Below are positions 8,433 to 17,480 of a stretch of 64,000 bases of DNA, piece by piece. Position 1 is the stretch's first letter; each line of letters starts with the position of its first letter. Under the pieces are notes generated by a model that was not told the DNA's origin, did no database searches, and was given only the letters and a program-made list of their open reading frames with translations. Source of the DNA: JACKHA01 sp041401985 (GTDB lineage: Bacteria; Planctomycetota; Phycisphaerae; Phycisphaerales; UBA1924). A program made the translations under genes and the position numbers. The stretch covers positions 124,001 to 188,000 of the forward strand of contig JAWKTE010000008.1 in assembly GCA_041401985.1 (NCBI GenBank), read 5' to 3'.

Positions 8433-9137
8433 ATGAACCGCTACTCCATCCAGGAGTTCGTCGAGAAAACCGCCCAGCAGGACCGAGGCCAGGGCGTCTT
8501 CGAGCTCGAGTCCGAGCGCATTCTCGAACTCAACCTCAACGGCATGGCATGGATCAAGAAGGGCTCGATGGTCGCGTACCGCGGCAACGTCAAGTTCACC
8601 CGCGAGGCGGTGCTCCAGCAGGGCCTCGGGGCCGCGTTCAAGAAGGCCCTCACGGGCGAGGGCGCCCAGCTGACCAAAGCCGAGGGCCAGGGCAAGGTCT
8701 ATCTCGCCGACGCCGGCAAGAAGATCTTCATCCTCGACGTGACCGGCTCGTCCATGTTCGTCAACGGCAGCGACCTGCTGGCCATGGAACCGACCGTCAC
8801 CTACGAGGTCCGCATGATGAAGCGGATCACGGCCATGGTCGCCGGAGGGCTTTTCAACGTGCTGGTCCAGGGCCAGGGCCTCGTGGCGATCACCAGCCAC
8901 TACGAGCCGATCACCCTCCGCGTCAGCCCCGGCAACCCCGTGTTCAGCGATCCCAACGCGACCATCGCGTGGTCGGGCAACCTCCAGCCCGAGATGAAGA
9001 CCGACGTCTCGCTCAAGACGTTCCTGGGGCGCGGCTCGGGCGAGTCGGTCCAGATGCGGTTCGATGGCGACGGGTTCGTCGTCGTCCAGCCGTACGAGGA
9101 ACTGCCGTTCCAGGCGACGGCGCAGGCCGGCGGCTGA
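8433..9137 (+). CDS. AIM24-family protein
   Basis: 234 residues of the AIM24 fold (the bacterial relatives are single beta-sandwich proteins named after yeast altered inheritance of mitochondria 24). Typical features are the opening YSIQEFVEKT, LNLNGMAWIKKGSMVAYRG, VYLADAGKKIFILDV, and VNGSDLLAMEP followed by FNVLVQGQGLVAI. The biochemical role of the family is not established. A strong Shine-Dalgarno (AGAAGGAGG) precedes the ATG at 8433, and a terminator follows at 9363-9405, so it is probably monocistronic. Confidence 0.88.
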   Translation: MNRYSIQEFVEKTAQQDRGQGVFELESERILELNLNGMAWIKKGSMVAYRGNVKFTREAVLQQGLGAAFKKALTGEGAQLTKAEGQGKVYLADAGKKIFILDVTGSSMFVNGSDLLAMEPTVTYEVRMMKRITAMVAGGLFNVLVQGQGLVAITSHYEPITLRVSPGNPVFSDPNATIAWSGNLQPEMKTDVSLKTFLGRGSGESVQMRFDGDGFVVVQPYEELPFQATAQAGG

Positions 9138-9362
9138 TCCGGGCGGGCTGGAACAGGCGCGGAGCCGCCGCACGGTTGATGATCGGGCGCTGCTCGAATC
9201 TCAATCGGCGTCGGCCCGAACGCACATCGACCGCTGCGCAAAGTCGTTCGATTTCTCGGAACTTCGTGTGCGCTCGGGCGTCAACTTCACGCGTGTAGTC
9301 GGGGGAGAGCCCCCGTTCTTCGCCCAACAGCGGCGCGGCCCGCACGGAGCCGCGACGCACCT

Positions 9363-9405
9363 GCGTGGCCCGCGACCCCTCTCGGCGCGGGCCACGCTCT
9401 TTTTT
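9363..9405 (+). terminator. Intrinsic terminator downstream of the AIM24 gene
   Basis: Perfect 12-base stem GCGTGGCCCGCG (9363-9374) with its complement at 9386-9397, an 11-base loop, then TCTTTTTT. A second smaller hairpin (CGGGGG-AGAG-CCCCCG, 9300-9315, followed by TTCTT) lies upstream. The remainder of the 285-base gap 9138-9422 shows no gene. Confidence 0.85.
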
Positions 9406-9422
9406 GGTCGGGCGCCCGGCGC

Positions 9423-10154
9423 TTAGCCGTTGCCGGGATCGAAGGTCGACGCGTCGACCATCGGGCCGTGGTAGAGGTTCGCGTCGTACTCCAGGTCGCC
9501 CGAGCGCTGGATGTCGGCGTCCTCGGTCCCGTCGGCGGGCAGCGGGGTGTCGGTCGTGGTTGAGGCCGGCTCGAGGCCGGGCGTCGCGGCGACGTGATCG
9601 TCGCCGATCTGGCTCGCGGGGCTGGTCCGAGCGAAGCGCGAGCCCGCGTCCTCGTCCCACAAGGCCCGCATCGTGCCCACTGCGGCGAGCACGCCGACGA
9701 CCGCCGCCGCCCAGTACGCCCACCCGCCCATCTCGTCGAGCGTGACGATCCTGGCCTTGCGTGCGAGCCAGAACGCCAGGGCCGCGGGCGTGGCGGCCCA
9801 CAGCAGGCCGATCATCACGCCCAGGGTCTCTTCCACATAGCCCATCGCCACGAACCGCATGGCGACGTGGGTGTCCAGGTCGCTGAGCGTCCACAGGCGG
9901 ACGGCGGCGACGATCGACCAGGCGATGAGGATCCAGGCGCCCACAACCAGCGGGGCCGGGTTGCCCTGGGCCCGCTGGCGGCGCTGCCTGGCCCGATCGG
10001 CGGCGGACCAGGCCAGCGTCGGGGCCGCGTCGTCGAGCACGGAGTGGTCCCAGGCGACGCGGTCGTTGAGTCGGTTGGACAGCCCGGACGCGGCGGGTCG
10101 GGCCGTCGCGGGGTTCCATCGGGCGTTGGTGGCGCGGGCCGTGGTTCGGGTCAT
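9423..10154 (-). CDS. Membrane protein with three predicted helices, unknown
   Basis: 243 residues. The basic N-terminal cytosolic part of about 75 residues includes WSAADRARQRRQRAQ. Hydrophobic segments begin at about residues 72 (PLVVGAWILIAWSIVAAVRLW), 110 (GVMIGLLWAATPAALAFWLA) and 148 (AYWAAAVVGVLAAVGTM). The C-terminal tail of about 75 residues is acidic and rich in Thr/Asp and Pro. No family recognised. The ATG at 10154 is the first Met, and no strong ribosome-binding site is visible. Confidence 0.6.
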   Translation of the reverse strand: MTRTTARATNARWNPATARPAASGLSNRLNDRVAWDHSVLDDAAPTLAWSAADRARQRRQRAQGNPAPLVVGAWILIAWSIVAAVRLWTLSDLDTHVAMRFVAMGYVEETLGVMIGLLWAATPAALAFWLARKARIVTLDEMGGWAYWAAAVVGVLAAVGTMRALWDEDAGSRFARTSPASQIGDDHVAATPGLEPASTTTDTPLPADGTEDADIQRSGDLEYDANLYHGPMVDASTFDPGNG

Positions 10155-10381
10155 GCCTGGGCTCCGTATCGCGTCGGGATCAGCGGCCCGACCTGCATCG
10201 GAACGAGCAGGCCGGTGGAGGGGCGATGGAGGCGCAGGCGGGGATGTTGGCGGCGGCGCGGGGGCGTCGCGACCGGCGCGATGGGCATCGGCGGCGCAGG
10301 TTCACGTCCGATGCGACGGGGCATCGTTCTCGGACGTTCGGTTGAGTGAGGTTTGGGGCGCGCGGGCCGGACGGGCCGGGG

Positions 10382-10810
10382 TCAGGCGTGGGCGCGGGTC
10401 AGGATCGCCTCGTCGATGGGCGTCTCGCACTCGACCAGGAAGGGGCCGGTCGGCTTGCCCGCGTCGCGCCCGAGCGGGTGGGAGGCAAGCGGGAACACGC
10501 GGACCTGATCGGCGTCGGGTTCCATCGGGGAGGTGCCGAAGCGGGCCCAGGTGCCGTGCCCGGTTTGGGGGGCGGCGTGGGTGAGGACCCCGAGGTAGCC
10601 CGGGGCGTGCTCGACGATCCGCCCGCGGATCCAGCCGTCGGGCGAGGCATCGGACTGGATCCAGATCTGGCCGGCGGCGTTGGCGCGACGAGCGGGCGAG
10701 GCGCGCCGGGCGATCCCGCGGATCGCGGCCGCGAGGTCGGTGGTGAGCGCGGGCGGCTCCGCGGGCGTCTGGCGGCTGGGCTGGGTCGTCGATCCGGTGC
10801 GCGAGGTCAT
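10382..10810 (-). CDS. Hypothetical soluble protein, unknown
   Basis: 142 residues from the ATG at 10810 (GGGGAT about eight bases upstream); a longer start at 10846 adds 12 residues. The central part reads like a small beta-barrel (GRIVEHAPGYLGVLTH, GTWARFGTSPMEPDADQVRV), loosely recalling PilZ-type domains. The key RxxxR and DxSxxG residues of PilZ are not evident, so I do not assign it. It is divergent from the large amidohydrolase gene. Confidence 0.5.
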   Translation of the reverse strand: MTSRTGSTTQPSRQTPAEPPALTTDLAAAIRGIARRASPARRANAAGQIWIQSDASPDGWIRGRIVEHAPGYLGVLTHAAPQTGHGTWARFGTSPMEPDADQVRVFPLASHPLGRDAGKPTGPFLVECETPIDEAILTRAHA

Positions 10811-10923
10811 GGCATCCCCACAAACGGCTTGGTTCATCACCGACACTCACGTCCAATATCGGCAACTTCCGAGGGCGGAATCGGTTCCATTCGGTTCGGC
10901 CCCGTTTCCACTACGCTATTGGC

Positions 10924-13900
10924 ATGTTGTACGCCCAAGGTTCCGCCGTGCCCGCCCGAGCGGGGGGATTGGCCCGCACTTTCCTCGGACTTCGCGCTGG
11001 CTTTGCGCTGCTGCTGGCTTTCTCGGGCGTGCCCGCGCTGGCCCAGACGGGCACCAGCCCGCTGGCCGCCCCGCCCAACGGGGTGCGGGAGGGCGAGTCG
11101 TCGTGGCACGCGCTGGTCGGGGCGACGGTGCACGTCGCACCGGGGCAGACGCTGGAGGCCGCGACCGTCGTGGTCCGGGACGGGCGGATCGTCTCGGTCC
11201 GGGCCGGGTCCGACACGGACGGCGACGGCGAGCCGGACGCCCCGGCGGCGCCGGCGGGCGCCCGGGTCTGGGACTGCGACGGGCTGCACATCTACGCCGG
11301 GTTCATCGATCCGTTCGTGGAGGTCGACGCCCCGGTCGAGCCGGCGGGCTCGCCCGGGCTGCACTGGTCGAGCCTGATCGTGCCGCAGCGGGACGCGACG
11401 CGGGGGCCGGGCGTGCCGGGGGATGTGGCGTCCTCGCTGCGAGGGCTTGGGTTCACGGCTGCGGGCGTCTCGCCGCGCGGCGGCATCCTGCGGGGCACGG
11501 CGGGGGTCGTGTCGCTTGGTGCGGCGCCGAGCGATTCCAGCCGTGATCGCGTGCCGGTCTACGCCAGCGACGTGTACATGGCGGCCGGGTTCGACCGCGT
11601 CGGCTGGGGCGGCGACGAGTCGTACCCCACGTCGCGGCTTGGCTCGATCGCGCTGATGCGCCAGTCGTTCATCGACGCGGCGTGGCAGGTCGAGGCCCGC
11701 GAGGCGGGCGCGACCGTCGCGCCCAACTGCCTCGACGAACTCACGGCCCACGCGGACATCCCGCTGGCGTTCGACTCGGGCAGCGAACTGGAGACGGTTC
11801 GGGCGATCTACCTGGCCGAGGAGTTCGGGCGCGAGGGCGTCTGGATCGGCTCGGGGCTCGAGGTGCGGATGCTGGCGGGCGTGGTGGAAGCGGGCTGGCC
11901 GCTGGTGCTGCCGCTGAACTTCCCGGAGACGCCCGATGTTTCGAGCGTGGGGCGGGCCGATTCGGTGTCGCTGACGGAACTGATGACGTGGGAGCAGGTG
12001 CCCACCGGGCCGCGCCGGTTCGATGCGGCGGGGCTGGACGTGTCGCTGACGACGCACCGCCTGCGCCGTCGCGGCGACTTCGACGACAACCTGCGGAAGG
12101 CCATCGAGCACGGCCTCGCGCCTGAGCGGGCCCTGGCGATGCTGACGACCAACCCGGCGGAACTGCTGGGCGTCGGGGACATGCTCGGCAGCGTCGAGGT
12201 CGGCAAAGTCGCGAGCCTGATCGTGGCCGACGGCGACATCTTCGACGAGGACACCGAGATCCGCGACGTGTGGGTCGATGGGGTGCGGTATGAGATCAAC
12301 GCGGGGGCGGAGCCGACGCTCGACGGCGGGTGGGACCTGCTGGCCATCGACGGCGGCGAGCGGATCGAGGGCTCGCTCTCGTTCGAGTCCGGGCGACGCG
12401 TGGCCGCGACCATCGGCGAGGTCACGGTGCGCGGGCGGAACGCGCGCCTGAGCGGCGAGATGGTCTCGTTCGTGATCGACACGGGCGGCGAGCGTGCGAT
12501 GCCCGGCGAGGAGGGCGAGGCGGTCGCGTCGGCGGTGCTCGTCGGGCCGGACCGGATGGTCGGGCAGGCGATGCTGCCATCGGGGCGAGTTCTGCAGTTC
12601 TCGGCGACGCGGCGCGGGCCCGACGCCGATCCTTCGGGCGTCTGGTCCGTCGAGTTCCCCGGCACGCCCGCGCCGCCGATCCGGCTGACGATCCGCAACA
12701 ACCGGGTCGAGTACGAGGGCGAGATGGCCGAGAGCGTCGCGGTGCGCGACTTCAAGGTCGAGGGCAACGTGATGACGTACACCGTCCGCCCGCGTGAGTC
12801 GGGTCGGGCGGAAGGCGAATCTGACCCCCGGACGCCCGAGGGCGACGAGGCCGCTGCGGGCGACGAGTCCGCGGGCGAGGCGGGCGACCCTCCGGGCACC
12901 GTTCACATCCGGGCCGAGATCACCGGCGACTCGATGGCCGGCACCGCCACGACCGGCGACGGTGAGGAGATCGCCTTCACCGGCACGCGCACGCCGCTGC
13001 CACCGCAAGAGGAAGAGGCCGACGAGGCCCCGGCCGTGCCCGAGACGTTCGGTTATCCGTTTGGCCCCTACGCCCGCACCGAGATGCCGGCGCAGGAAAC
13101 CCTGGTCATCCGCAACGCGACGATCTGGACCAGCGCGGACGCGGGCATCATCGAGAACGGCGCGATGCTGGTCTCGGGCGGCTCGATCTTGTACGTGGGC
13201 GATGCCGCGGGCCTGGACGACCTGCTCGCCCGGGTTCACCTGATGGCCCCGATCCGCGAGATCGACGCGGGCGGGCGGCACATCACGCCCGGCATCATCG
13301 ACTGCCACAGCCACACGGGCCTGACCGACATCAACGAGGGCGGGCAGTCCTGCACCGCCGAGGTCCGCATCTCGGACGGGGCCGATCCGACCGACATCTC
13401 GTGGTACCGCCAACTGGCCGGCGGCGTGACGGCCGTCAACTCCTTGCACGGCTCGGCCAACGCGATCGGCGGGCAGAACCAGGTCCAGCGGATCCGCTGG
13501 GGCTCGGTCATGCCCTGGGACTTCTTCTTCGAGGGGGCGCCGCTGGGCATCAAATTCGCCCTGGGCGAGAACCCGAAGCGGGGCAACTCCTACGGCCCGA
13601 ACGCCGGCAACCGGTATCCCCAGACCCGCATGGGCGTCGAGGCGGTCATCCGCGACCGCTTCACCGCGGCCCAGCAGTACGCCGCGGCGATGGAGCGGTA
13701 CGAGCGCGAGGGCGGCGTGCCGCCGCGGCGTGACCTGGAACTCGAGGCGATGGCCGAGATCCTGGCGGGCGACCGCCTGGTGCACTGCCACTCGTATCGC
13801 GCCGACGAGATCCTGATGCTCTGCCAGATCGCGCACCAGTTCGGGTTCGTGATCGGGACGTTCCAGCACGCGCTGGAGGTGTACAAGGTGGCGACGGAGG

Positions 13901-14574
13901 TCCGCGAGGCCGCCATCGGGGCCTCGGCCTTCAGCGACTGGTGGGCGTACAAGGTCGAGGTGCAGGACGCGATCCCGTCGGCCGGCGCGATCATGCACGA
14001 GGTCGGCATCGTCGTGTCGTTCAACTCCGACTCCGATGAACTGGCCCGTCGCCTGAACATGGAGGCGGCCAAGGCGGTCCGCTACGGCGGGGTCGACCCG
14101 GCCGAGGCGCTGCGGTTCGTCACGCTCAATCCGGCGATCCAGCTCGGCATCGCCGACCGCGTCGGCTCGCTCGAAGCGGGCAAGGACGCGGACTTCGTGA
14201 TCTGGTCGGGCGATCCGCTGTCGAGCCTGACGCGCTGCGAGGCGACGTACGTCGAGGGCCGCTGCCAGTTCTCGCTGGAGGAGGACGCGCAGATGCGCGA
14301 GGCCAACGCGAGCGAGCGCCGGCGGATCATCCAGCGGATCCTGGCCATGAGCCGCCCGGAGGAGCGGGGCGGGGCGCGCGGCGGCGACGGCGCCGGGCGC
14401 GCCGGGCCGGGCGGCGGTCGCCCCGGTCGCCCCGGCGTGCTGGGCCTGGCCGAGATCGCGGCCCGCGACGCCATCTCCAACCACCACCTCGACCTCATCC
14501 GCCAGGGGATGGACCCCGACGCGCCGGTGTGCGGCGACTGCGGCATGACGCTGCAGGAGTTGATGAACCGCTAG
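10924..14574 (+). CDS. Secreted protein with two amidohydrolase-like domains, only the second with a complete HxH site
   Basis: 1216 residues with a signal peptide (hydrophobic FALLLAFSGVPALAQ, about 26-41). The first metal-dependent hydrolase-like domain runs over about 45-470 and has the expected strand turn at IYAGFIDPFVEVD, but no His-x-His. Its C-terminal 'NPAELLGVGDMLGSVEVGKVASLIVAD' region (shown in part: GSVEVGKVASLIVADGD) is typical of the family. A linker beta domain follows. The second domain (about 715-1130) has GIIDCHSHTGL with the HxH metal pair, then LVHCHSYRADEI, VSFNSDSDE and LNPAIQLGIADRVGSLEAGK. It belongs with imidazolonepropionase-like amidohydrolases; substrate unknown. 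The Gly/Arg-rich tail ends CGDCGMTLQELMNR with a Cys pair. Confidence 0.8.
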   Translation: MLYAQGSAVPARAGGLARTFLGLRAGFALLLAFSGVPALAQTGTSPLAAPPNGVREGESSWHALVGATVHVAPGQTLEAATVVVRDGRIVSVRAGSDTDGDGEPDAPAAPAGARVWDCDGLHIYAGFIDPFVEVDAPVEPAGSPGLHWSSLIVPQRDATRGPGVPGDVASSLRGLGFTAAGVSPRGGILRGTAGVVSLGAAPSDSSRDRVPVYASDVYMAAGFDRVGWGGDESYPTSRLGSIALMRQSFIDAAWQVEAREAGATVAPNCLDELTAHADIPLAFDSGSELETVRAIYLAEEFGREGVWIGSGLEVRMLAGVVEAGWPLVLPLNFPETPDVSSVGRADSVSLTELMTWEQVPTGPRRFDAAGLDVSLTTHRLRRRGDFDDNLRKAIEHGLAPERALAMLTTNPAELLGVGDMLGSVEVGKVASLIVADGDIFDEDTEIRDVWVDGVRYEINAGAEPTLDGGWDLLAIDGGERIEGSLSFESGRRVAATIGEVTVRGRNARLSGEMVSFVIDTGGERAMPGEEGEAVASAVLVGPDRMVGQAMLPSGRVLQFSATRRGPDADPSGVWSVEFPGTPAPPIRLTIRNNRVEYEGEMAESVAVRDFKVEGNVMTYTVRPRESGRAEGESDPRTPEGDEAAAGDESAGEAGDPPGTVHIRAEITGDSMAGTATTGDGEEIAFTGTRTPLPPQEEEADEAPAVPETFGYPFGPYARTEMPAQETLVIRNATIWTSADAGIIENGAMLVSGGSILYVGDAAGLDDLLARVHLMAPIREIDAGGRHITPGIIDCHSHTGLTDINEGGQSCTAEVRISDGADPTDISWYRQLAGGVTAVNSLHGSANAIGGQNQVQRIRWGSVMPWDFFFEGAPLGIKFALGENPKRGNSYGPNAGNRYPQTRMGVEAVIRDRFTAAQQYAAAMERYEREGGVPPRRDLELEAMAEILAGDRLVHCHSYRADEILMLCQIAHQFGFVIGTFQHALEVYKVATEVREAAIGASAFSDWWAYKVEVQDAIPSAGAIMHEVGIVVSFNSDSDELARRLNMEAAKAVRYGGVDPAEALRFVTLNPAIQLGIADRVGSLEAGKDADFVIWSGDPLSSLTRCEATYVEGRCQFSLEEDAQMREANASERRRIIQRILAMSRPEERGGARGGDGAGRAGPGGGRPGRPGVLGLAEIAARDAISNHHLDLIRQGMDPDAPVCGDCGMTLQELMNR

Positions 14575-14665
14575 CGTGCGCTCGACCGCCTCTCGATCCG
14601 CGCCGCTTGTCCGTCTCGCTCGACCCGAACCATCCGCGCTCCGGCGCGTCGCCCAGGATCAAGCC

Positions 14666-16072
14666 ATGTCCACCCTCCGCGCAACCAGTTCGTGCAACGC
14701 CGGCCTCGCCGCGCACGCGATGTCCGCTCTCGCGGCCATCGCGCTCTCGGCCGGCCTCGCCGCCGCCCAGGACCTGACCTGGAAGGCCCCGCCGCAGGAC
14801 CATCCGATCGCGATCGTCAACGCGACGATCCACCCCGTTTCCTCGGCCCCGATCGAGAACGGGTTTATCTTCTTCGACCAGGGACGCATCCTGCAGGTCG
14901 GCACGATGGACGACGGCCCGGTGTTCATCGGCACGACGCAGATCATCGACGCCTCGGGGCTGCACGTGTATCCGGGCCTGATCGGCCCCGTGACCGACCT
15001 TGGCCTGCTCGAGATGCAGGAGACCCGCCCCTCGACCGACCTCAGCGAGAACAACGATCCCAACGGCGAGATCTACGCGGCCACCGCCGTCAACCCCGAC
15101 TCGTGGCTCTTCCCCGTCACACGCTCCGGCGGCGTGCTGCTGGCCGGCACGCTGCCCACTGGCGGCACCATCCCCGGGCATGCCTCGCTGCTGCGCCTCG
15201 ACGGCTGGACCACCGAGGAGATGACCGTCGATCGCGACATGGGGCTTGTGGTCAACTGGCCCAACATGCGCCCGTTCCAATCGCGCTGGATCACGACCTC
15301 CGACGAGGAGCAGATGCGGCGCTCGCGCGAGGCGGTCCAGCGGATCGACGAGGTGTTCGAGCAGGCCGAGGCGTATCGGGCGGCCCGCGCGGCCGACCCG
15401 ACGCACACGATCGACCTGCGGTATGAGGGGATTCTGGCGTGCCTGCCGCCGGTGGGGTGGCAAGGTGGCCAGCACGATCGATCGGGTCAGGAACCGGTGC
15501 TGCTGAGCGCTCAGGACGTCGACCAGATCAACGCCGCGGTCACGTGGGCGGTCGGGCGTGGCCTGAACCCGATCGTCCACGGCGGGCGGGACGCCCCGCT
15601 GTGTGCCGAACTGCTCCGCGAGCACGACGTGCCGGTGATCATCGGCGGCACGTTCAACTTCCCCAAGCGCAGCGACTCGCCCTACGACGACGCGTACACG
15701 CTGCCGGCCCGGTGCGAGGCCGCGGGCATCCGCTGGTGCCTGGCCACTGGCGGGGAGTCGATGAACGAGCGGAACCTCGGGCAGGCCGCCGGCATGGCCG
15801 CCGCGTTCGGGCTCGACCCGGACGCTGCGGTCCGCGGCGTCACGCTCTCGACCGCCGAGATCCTGGGCGTGGCCAGCGACTACGGCTCGCTCGACGACGG
15901 CAAGTCCGCGACGCTGATCGTGACCACCGGCTCGCCGCTGGAGATCGTCAGCGGCGTCGTGATGGCGTTCATCGACGGGCGGATGATCGATCTGTCGAAC
16001 CACCAGACGGAACTGGACCGCAAGTACCGCGAGCGGTACCGCCAGATGGGGGTGATCGGCGCAGATCGCTGA
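14666..16072 (+). CDS. Secreted amidohydrolase-like protein lacking the metal-binding HxH
   Basis: 468 residues with a signal peptide (SALAAIALSAGLAAAQ, about 18-33). The framework matches the amidohydrolase family: PIAIVNATIHPVSSAPIENG, IIDASGLHVYPGLIGP, TLSTAEILGVASDYGSLDDG and KSATLIVTTGSPLEIVSGV. At the position of the metal-ligating HxH after strand 1 it reads LIGPVTDLGLLEM, with no histidines. It parallels the first half of the preceding protein and begins 91 bases after it on the same strand, so the two probably form one unit. The ATG at 14666 is preceded by AGGA; the upstream in-frame extension is not leader-like. Confidence 0.75.
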   Translation: MSTLRATSSCNAGLAAHAMSALAAIALSAGLAAAQDLTWKAPPQDHPIAIVNATIHPVSSAPIENGFIFFDQGRILQVGTMDDGPVFIGTTQIIDASGLHVYPGLIGPVTDLGLLEMQETRPSTDLSENNDPNGEIYAATAVNPDSWLFPVTRSGGVLLAGTLPTGGTIPGHASLLRLDGWTTEEMTVDRDMGLVVNWPNMRPFQSRWITTSDEEQMRRSREAVQRIDEVFEQAEAYRAARAADPTHTIDLRYEGILACLPPVGWQGGQHDRSGQEPVLLSAQDVDQINAAVTWAVGRGLNPIVHGGRDAPLCAELLREHDVPVIIGGTFNFPKRSDSPYDDAYTLPARCEAAGIRWCLATGGESMNERNLGQAAGMAAAFGLDPDAAVRGVTLSTAEILGVASDYGSLDDGKSATLIVTTGSPLEIVSGVVMAFIDGRMIDLSNHQTELDRKYRERYRQMGVIGADR

Positions 16073-16180
16073 CGCCAAATCCCGTCGCGTCCGCTGTGCC
16101 ACCGAGCCACGCCGGATTTGCGGCGTTGCTCGGTGCGGATTGATCGGCGATGCCGGGCCCGCCGGTACGCCCACGTTGCA

Positions 16181-16227
16181 CTCGATGCCTCGATGCCTTC
16201 TGCCTCGGTGCCTTCCGTGGCATCATC
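16181..16227. repeat. Dispersed 47-base repeat, copy 2
   Basis: Copy of the element at 4267-4313 (41/47 identical, gap-free). Its right end overlaps the last five bases, including the stop codon, of purC on the minus strand. Confidence 0.85.
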
Positions 16228-17302
16228 GCTCTGATTCCGGCATCCCCCGATCGCCCCCGATCAGCAGATCCCGGGCCCGCTCGTACCGCTCCAGCGTTCT
16301 GGCGACGATGTCCGCCGGCAGCGTCGGTCCGGGCGCACGCTTGTCCCACTCGCCGCGCGCGACCAGCGTCTCGAGGTATTCGCGCACGAACTGCTTGTCG
16401 AACGACCGCTGGGCCCGCCCCGGCTCGTAGTCATCCGCGGGCCAGAACCGCGACGAGTCGGGCGTGAGGGCCTCGTCGATCAGGATCGGGTCGGCGTGTC
16501 CGTCCGAGCCGGTCGCGTCGATCGGAACGCCGAACTCGAACTTGGTGTCGGCGATGAGGATCCCCCGCGCCAGCGCGTACGCCGAGGCCGCGGTGTAGAT
16601 CGCCAGCGAGCGGTCTTTCAGCGTGCTCAGCAGGCGGCGCGGCTCGGGCCAGCCCTGGCCTGCGAGGTGCTCGACAGCGGAATCGAATGAGACGTTCTCG
16701 TCGTGGGTGCCGACCTGCTCCTTGGTGGCGGGGGTGAAGATCGGTTGGGGCAGGCGGTCGGCCTGTTGCAGGCCGGGGGGCAGCGACACGCCGCAGATGG
16801 CGCCGGTGGCCTGGTAGTCCTTCCAGCCGGAGCCCTCGATGTAGCCGCGAACGACGCACTCGACGGGCACGACGCGGCAGGCGCGGGCGATCATGATCCG
16901 CCCGGTGAGTCGCTCGCGGCCCGTGGCGGCGTCGCCGCCGGACAGGGCCGGATCGCCTCGCAAGGCCGCATCCGGTATTTGTCCCGGGTCGGTCGAGAGC
17001 AGGTGCGTCTTTGAGAGGCCGCGCGACTCGACGAATCGCGTCCAGAACACGGCCATCTGGGTCAGCACCCTGCCCTTGGTGGGGATGGGGGTGGGGAGCA
17101 CGACGTCGAAGGCCGAGAGACGATCGGTCGCGACGATGAGCACGCGCGGCCCGGCGGCATCGTTTCCGGTTGTCGTCGGGCTGCCCGGCAGGTCGTAGAG
17201 ATCGCGCACCTTGCCGTGGCGTGGGTTGGGCAGGGCCAGCGCGGTCGAGGCCAATGAGGCCGAAGCGAGCGCGTTGGGCACTTCGCGGGCGGGGTCTACC
17301 AT
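16223..17302 (-). CDS. purC: SAICAR synthase (phosphoribosylaminoimidazole-succinocarboxamide synthase)
   Basis: ATP-dependent ligation of aspartate to CAIR in purine synthesis. 359 residues, longer than E. coli PurC (237) and closer to the yeast ADE1-like form. Motifs: HGKVRDLYDLP, IVATDRLSAFDVVLPTPIPT, VPVECVVRGYIEGSGWKDY, SLPPGLQQADRLPQPIFTPA, LADTKFEFGV-type metal/ATP segment (LIADTKFEFGVPID), and LIDEALTPDSSRFWPADDY. The ATG at 17302 gives a normal N-terminus ahead of the HGKVRD motif; the frame stays open further upstream without homology. Divergent from the GH10-like gene. Confidence 0.95.
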   Translation of the reverse strand: MVDPAREVPNALASASLASTALALPNPRHGKVRDLYDLPGSPTTTGNDAAGPRVLIVATDRLSAFDVVLPTPIPTKGRVLTQMAVFWTRFVESRGLSKTHLLSTDPGQIPDAALRGDPALSGGDAATGRERLTGRIMIARACRVVPVECVVRGYIEGSGWKDYQATGAICGVSLPPGLQQADRLPQPIFTPATKEQVGTHDENVSFDSAVEHLAGQGWPEPRRLLSTLKDRSLAIYTAASAYALARGILIADTKFEFGVPIDATGSDGHADPILIDEALTPDSSRFWPADDYEPGRAQRSFDKQFVREYLETLVARGEWDKRAPGPTLPADIVARTLERYERARDLLIGGDRGMPESER

Positions 17303-17480
17303 CGGCACAGCGTAGTGGGGCGGACGCCCGGCCAGCGGCGTGTCCGGTGTGCGCGGGCGGGTCGGATCGCCCGGATGGACGACGGAATCGGGGCGGGCCG
17401 GTTGCAAGTTCTGGCCGAGCCGCCACAATGTCCCTTCGCTCCCTGGCGTGGGGGCGGGGAAGCGGAGGCCGCCTCGACGC

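Noticed and set aside
10382..10810. PilZ (c-di-GMP) domain
   Set aside because: The RxxxR and (D/N)xSxxG motifs are not visible.
10837..14487. A 1216-codon open frame on the minus strand opposite the amidohydrolase gene
   Set aside because: It mirrors the plus-strand frame almost exactly; the translation is Arg/Gly/Asp-rich without motifs, the usual antisense artefact in GC-rich genes.
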